Source of the DNA: Clostridiales bacterium
GTDB taxonomy: Bacteria > Bacillota > Clostridia > Christensenellales > UMGS416
Direction of reading: 5' to 3'
Length of the DNA: 8,680 nucleotides
Assembly: GCA_012515725.1 (NCBI GenBank)
Contig: JAAYXU010000027.1
Span: 1-8,680 of the forward strand
Below are positions 5,731 to 8,680 of the stretch, one piece after another (the stretch's first letter is position 1; each line of letters opens with the position of its first letter). The notes beneath the pieces are model-generated. The model did no database searches and was not told the origin of the DNA. It was given only the letters and a program-made list of their open reading frames with translations. The translations under genes were made by a program, and so were the position numbers.

Positions 5731-7416
5731 ATGTACAGCGACAGCATCAAAAAGGGGATCGAGCGCGCGCCGCATCGCTCGCTGCTTCGGGCGCTTGGCC
5801 TTACAGACGAGGAAATATCGCGGCCGTTCATAGCGGTCGTCAGCGCATATAGCCAGGTCGTGCCCGGGCATATGCACCTCGACAAGGTCGCGCAGGCCGT
5901 CATGGACGGCGTGCGCATGGCTGGCGGAACGCCGGTACTCATGCCTGCGATCGGGGTCTGCGATGGTATCGCGATGGGCCACGAGGGAATGCGCTATTCG
6001 CTGGCATCCCGGGAACTCATTGCTGACTCGGTGGAAACCATGGTCACCGCGCACGGATGCGACGGTGTCGCACTGGTCACGAACTGCGATAAAATCGTGC
6101 CCGGCATGCTAATGGCGGCTGCACGGCTTGACCGGCCCGCGATACTCATAAGCGGCGGGCCGATGCTACCCGGTCGGCGTCAGGGCGCGGATACTAGCCT
6201 TACCGGTGTATTCGAGGCGGTGGGCGCGTGCGCGGCCGGACGCATGGACAGCAGAGAGCTCACAGCGATCGAGGACAGTTCCTGCCCCGGATGCGGCTCC
6301 TGCGCGGGCATGTTCACCGCCAACAGCATGAACTGCCTCTCGGAGGCTCTGGGTATGGCGCTTCCGGGCAACGGGACCATCCCGGCTGTCATGGCGGCCC
6401 GGCTACGGCTTGCCAAGGAAAGCGGTATGAAGCTCATGGAGCTCGTGCGAAGGGACATCCGGCCCTCGGCGATATTGACCCGAGAAGCGTTCCTCAACGC
6501 GCTGTCGCTCGATATGGCGCTGGGATGCAGCACGAACTCGGCGCTGCATCTTCCTGCGATCGCCAACGAGGTGGGTATCGCGCTCAATCTTGCGCTCGTC
6601 AATGAGGTGAGCGCCCGTACGCCCAATCTGTGCCGCCTGAGCCCGGCCGGGTCCTTCCATGTGGCCGACCTGGACGAGGCTGGCGGGGTATCGGCGGTGC
6701 TGGCGCAGCTTCTTGGCGCGGGACTGCTGCATGGCGGGACGATGACAGTCATGGGCTGCACTCTGGCCGAGTCGGTAGCGGACGCCAGCATACTGGACGA
6801 GCGCGTAATCCGGCCTATCGGAAACCCGTACTCGCCTACCGGCGGTATCGCGGCGCTGTGGGGGAACATCGCTCCCAACGGCTGCGTCGTTAAGCAGTCG
6901 GCGGTGGCCCCGTCGATGCTGGTTCACCGCGGCCCCGCACGCGTATTCGACAGCGAGGACGAGTCCATCGCTGCGATACTGGGCGGGAAGATTCGCTCCG
7001 GAGATGTGGTGGTGATCCGCTATGAAGGGCCGGCCGGCGGTCCGGGCATGCGGGAGATGCTCTCTCCCACGTCGGCGCTTGCCGGAATGGGCCTCGACCA
7101 GTCGGTCGCGCTGCTCACGGACGGCCGTTTCAGCGGCGCAACGCGCGGCGCGGCGATCGGTCACATATCGCCCGAGGCGTTCCTTGGCGGACCCATCGCG
7201 GCGGTGCGTGAGGGCGATATGATATCGATCGATATCCCGGCGCGCAGCATAGCGCTGGAGGTGGACGAGGACACGATAGCCCGGCGGCTCGCCGAGCTGC
7301 CAGCGCCCGTACCACGGGTTACGAAGGGATGGCTGTACCGGTACGCGCGGCAGGTGTCCCCGGCAGATCGGGGCGCGGTGCTGCAGGATCTTACACGGGG
7401 AGGACGGGAAGAATGA
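5731..7416 (+). CDS. ilvD: Dihydroxy-acid dehydratase
   Basis: Iron-sulfur dehydratase that turns the 2,3-dihydroxy acids made by IlvC into the 2-oxo acids of valine and isoleucine. With the start at 5731 the protein is 561 residues, the usual size, and begins SDSIKKGIERAPHRSLL as the family does. An upstream in-frame ATG would add 26 residues lying inside leuB and is not used. Visible motifs are GVCDGIAMGH (75-84, Mg ligand Asp78), NCDKIVPGM (118-126, Cys119 and Lys121), CPGCGSCAGMFTANSMNCL (185-203, Cys191), and YEGPAGGPGMREM (431-443). The region IPVGH-like VVPGHMHL (43-50) has PGH rather than the PCN found in the [2Fe-2S] class, so it belongs to the E. coli-like, probably oxygen-labile cluster group (inference). 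Sugar-acid dehydratases of the same superfamily are unlikely given the N-terminal signature and the operon. The gap after leuB is 26 bases, and its stop overlaps the ilvB start. Confidence 0.96.
   Translation: MYSDSIKKGIERAPHRSLLRALGLTDEEISRPFIAVVSAYSQVVPGHMHLDKVAQAVMDGVRMAGGTPVLMPAIGVCDGIAMGHEGMRYSLASRELIADSVETMVTAHGCDGVALVTNCDKIVPGMLMAAARLDRPAILISGGPMLPGRRQGADTSLTGVFEAVGACAAGRMDSRELTAIEDSSCPGCGSCAGMFTANSMNCLSEALGMALPGNGTIPAVMAARLRLAKESGMKLMELVRRDIRPSAILTREAFLNALSLDMALGCSTNSALHLPAIANEVGIALNLALVNEVSARTPNLCRLSPAGSFHVADLDEAGGVSAVLAQLLGAGLLHGGTMTVMGCTLAESVADASILDERVIRPIGNPYSPTGGIAALWGNIAPNGCVVKQSAVAPSMLVHRGPARVFDSEDESIAAILGGKIRSGDVVVIRYEGPAGGPGMREMLSPTSALAGMGLDQSVALLTDGRFSGATRGAAIGHISPEAFLGGPIAAVREGDMISIDIPARSIALEVDEDTIARRLAELPAPVPRVTKGWLYRYARQVSPADRGAVLQDLTRGGREE
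7413..7416 (+). other. ATGA start/stop overlap, ilvD-ilvB
   Basis: The ilvB ATG (7413-7415) overlaps the ilvD TGA (7414-7416). A ribosome site GGGGAGGA at 7397-7404, inside the ilvD end, stands 8 bases upstream, so the overlap is a true start and translation is probably coupled. Confidence 0.85.
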
Positions 7417-8680
7417 CATTAACCGGCGCGCGCATCGTAATGGAGTGCCTCAGGGAGCAGCATGTCGATACGATTTTCGGTTACCCGGGCGGCAAGGTAA
7501 TACCGCTCTACGACGCGCTCTACGACTGCCCGGACATATGCCACATACTGACGGCCCACGAGCAGGGTGCGTCCCACGCGGCGGATGGCTACGCCCGCGT
7601 CACCGGGAAGGTCGGCGTGTGCATCGCCACGTCGGGCCCCGGCTCGACCAATCTCATCACCGGCATCGCGACGGCCTATATGGACTCCTCGCCGATCGTC
7701 GCTATAACGGGCAACGTGGGTACGCCGTGGCTTGGCAAGGACACGTTTCAGGAAGTCGATATCATAGGCATGACGATGTCGGTGACCAAGCACAACTATC
7801 AGGTGCGCCGCGTGGAGGATCTGGCAGGTGTTATACGCGAGGCATTTGAGGTGGCCGTTTCCGGTCGGCCCGGCCCGGTGCTTGTTGATATCCCGGTCGA
7901 TGTCTTTTTCGCCAAATGCGAATACGAACCGGTTACCGGACTGCCCCGCAAGCCTGTGCGCAGGCAGCCCCGACCCGCCGCCGTGGAGGAGACGCTCTCC
8001 CTCATCGCCGCAAGCCGCAGACCGATGATCTACGCGGGCGGAGGTGTAGTGCGCTCGGGAGCGACCGACGAGCTCATTGCGTTCGCGGAGCGCATCAATG
8101 CACCGGTAGCGTGCAGTCTGATGGGACTGGGCGGTTTTCCAGGCGATCACCCGCTTTTTACCGGACTTGTGGGCATGCACGGCTCAAAGGCCTCCAACAT
8201 GGGTGTGACGAACTGCGACCTGCTGCTCGTGGTGGGCGCGCGGTTCAGCGACCGGGTGGTGGGCATCGTGGACAGCTTCGCGCCCGGCGCTCATGTGGTG
8301 CATATGGACATCGACCCGGCTGAGATCAACAAGAACATACCCGCGGTGCAGGCCGTCATAGGCGACATTAGAATGGTGCTTCAGGCGCTCAACGAGCGTG
8401 CCGGCCATGCCCGGCAGACAGAGTGGATGAATATGATCGAGGAGTGGCGCGCCGAGGACCGGGCCTGTACGCCCGAGGGCCATATTGCCCGCCAGATCAT
8501 GCGCTGCCTTCGGGAACTGACCGACGAGGACGCGATCATCGTAACCGACGTGGGACAGCACCAGATGTGGACGGCGCAGTATTATATGTTCGGTCGGCGC
8601 AGCGAACTCATCACATCGGGCGGCCTGGGAACGATGGGATTCGGGCTGGGCGCGGCGATAGGCGTGAAAGTGGGATGTCC
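7413..8680 (+). CDS. ilvB: Acetolactate synthase large (catalytic) subunit, N-terminal part
   Basis: Thiamine-diphosphate and FAD enzyme that condenses pyruvate with pyruvate or 2-oxobutyrate, the first step shared by valine and isoleucine synthesis. The window shows 422 codons with no stop; a full protein is usually 550-590 residues, so roughly the last 130-170 are missing. The N-terminal ThDP domain shows FGYPGGK (22-28), AHEQGASHAADGYAR (48-62) with catalytic Glu50, and TSGPGSTN (73-80). GKDTFQEVDI (108-117) and TKHNYQV follow. The central FAD domain has GLVGMHGSKASNMG (251-264) and GARFSDRVVG (275-284). The C-terminal ThDP domain begins with TDVGQHQMW (378-386) and SGGLGTMGFG (402-411). 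These anabolic signatures exclude the catabolic AlsS type and pyruvate oxidases. The first herbicide-site motif reads GNVGTPWLG (100-108) where GQVPT is usual. Start fixed by the ATGA overlap with ilvD and the usual LTGA N-terminus. Confidence 0.96.
   Translation, partial: MTLTGARIVMECLREQHVDTIFGYPGGKVIPLYDALYDCPDICHILTAHEQGASHAADGYARVTGKVGVCIATSGPGSTNLITGIATAYMDSSPIVAITGNVGTPWLGKDTFQEVDIIGMTMSVTKHNYQVRRVEDLAGVIREAFEVAVSGRPGPVLVDIPVDVFFAKCEYEPVTGLPRKPVRRQPRPAAVEETLSLIAASRRPMIYAGGGVVRSGATDELIAFAERINAPVACSLMGLGGFPGDHPLFTGLVGMHGSKASNMGVTNCDLLLVVGARFSDRVVGIVDSFAPGAHVVHMDIDPAEINKNIPAVQAVIGDIRMVLQALNERAGHARQTEWMNMIEEWRAEDRACTPEGHIARQIMRCLRELTDEDAIIVTDVGQHQMWTAQYYMFGRRSELITSGGLGTMGFGLGAAIGVKVGC

Noticed and set aside
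6403..7419. 338-codon open frame on the - strand inside ilvD
   Set aside because: Opposite a certain gene, His/Arg-rich, no recognisable domain.
7419..8180. 253-codon open frame on the - strand opposite ilvB
   Set aside because: Opposite the conserved ThDP and FAD domains of ilvB; composition is that of a shadow frame.
1..8680. Undescribed system, mobile element, CRISPR array or T-box/leader within the window
   Set aside because: The whole window is filled by eight recognised biosynthetic genes with gaps of at most 33 bases, leaving no space for such an element. An operon leader, if present, lies upstream.

Overview
The window is one uninterrupted branched-chain amino acid biosynthesis operon, entirely on the + strand, in the order ilvN (3' end only), ilvC, cimA, leuC, leuD, leuB, ilvD, ilvB (5' part only). 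Every gene identity rests on family motifs read directly in the translations. No frameshifts, mobile elements, RNA genes, CRISPR arrays or long gene-free stretches are visible, and the longest gap between genes is 33 bases.

Layout: 2-214 is the C-terminal ACT region of the acetolactate synthase regulatory subunit. Position 218-1213 is a short (class I) ketol-acid reductoisomerase. Position 1247-2830 is a citramalate synthase, starting with GTG. Positions 2847-4106 and 4119-4619 are the large and small subunits of the isopropylmalate/citramalate isomerase. Position 4616-5704 is 3-isopropylmalate dehydrogenase, 5731-7416 is dihydroxy-acid dehydratase, and 7413-8680 is the acetolactate synthase catalytic subunit, cut by the window end. 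Two junctions (leuD/leuB and ilvD/ilvB) are ATGA overlaps, and two Shine-Dalgarno sites lie on or against the upstream stop codon (ilvC, leuD), so translation is probably coupled along the message. No internal promoter or terminator was recognised. The operon promoter and any leader or T-box would lie upstream of the window.

How the genes work together: CimA joins pyruvate and acetyl-CoA to citramalate. LeuCD isomerises it and LeuB oxidises and decarboxylates it to 2-oxobutyrate, a route to isoleucine that bypasses threonine deaminase. IlvBN, IlvC and IlvD then turn 2-oxobutyrate plus pyruvate, or two pyruvates, into the 2-oxo acids of isoleucine and valine. The same LeuCDB also serves leucine, but leuA is not in the window, and cimA sits where leuA often lies in ilvBNC-leuACDB type clusters. 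A transaminase is also absent.

Organism: GC-rich sequence, strong AGGAGG-type ribosome sites, dense same-strand packing, the citramalate route and the protein motifs suggest a GC-rich anaerobic Gram-positive bacterium, perhaps of class Clostridia. This placement is a low-confidence inference. I see no undescribed system here. The points worth a second look are residue-level oddities (cofactor loop of IlvC, nucleotide-side motif of LeuB, first motif of CimA, herbicide-site position of IlvB) and the arrangement with ilvN at one edge and ilvB at the other.
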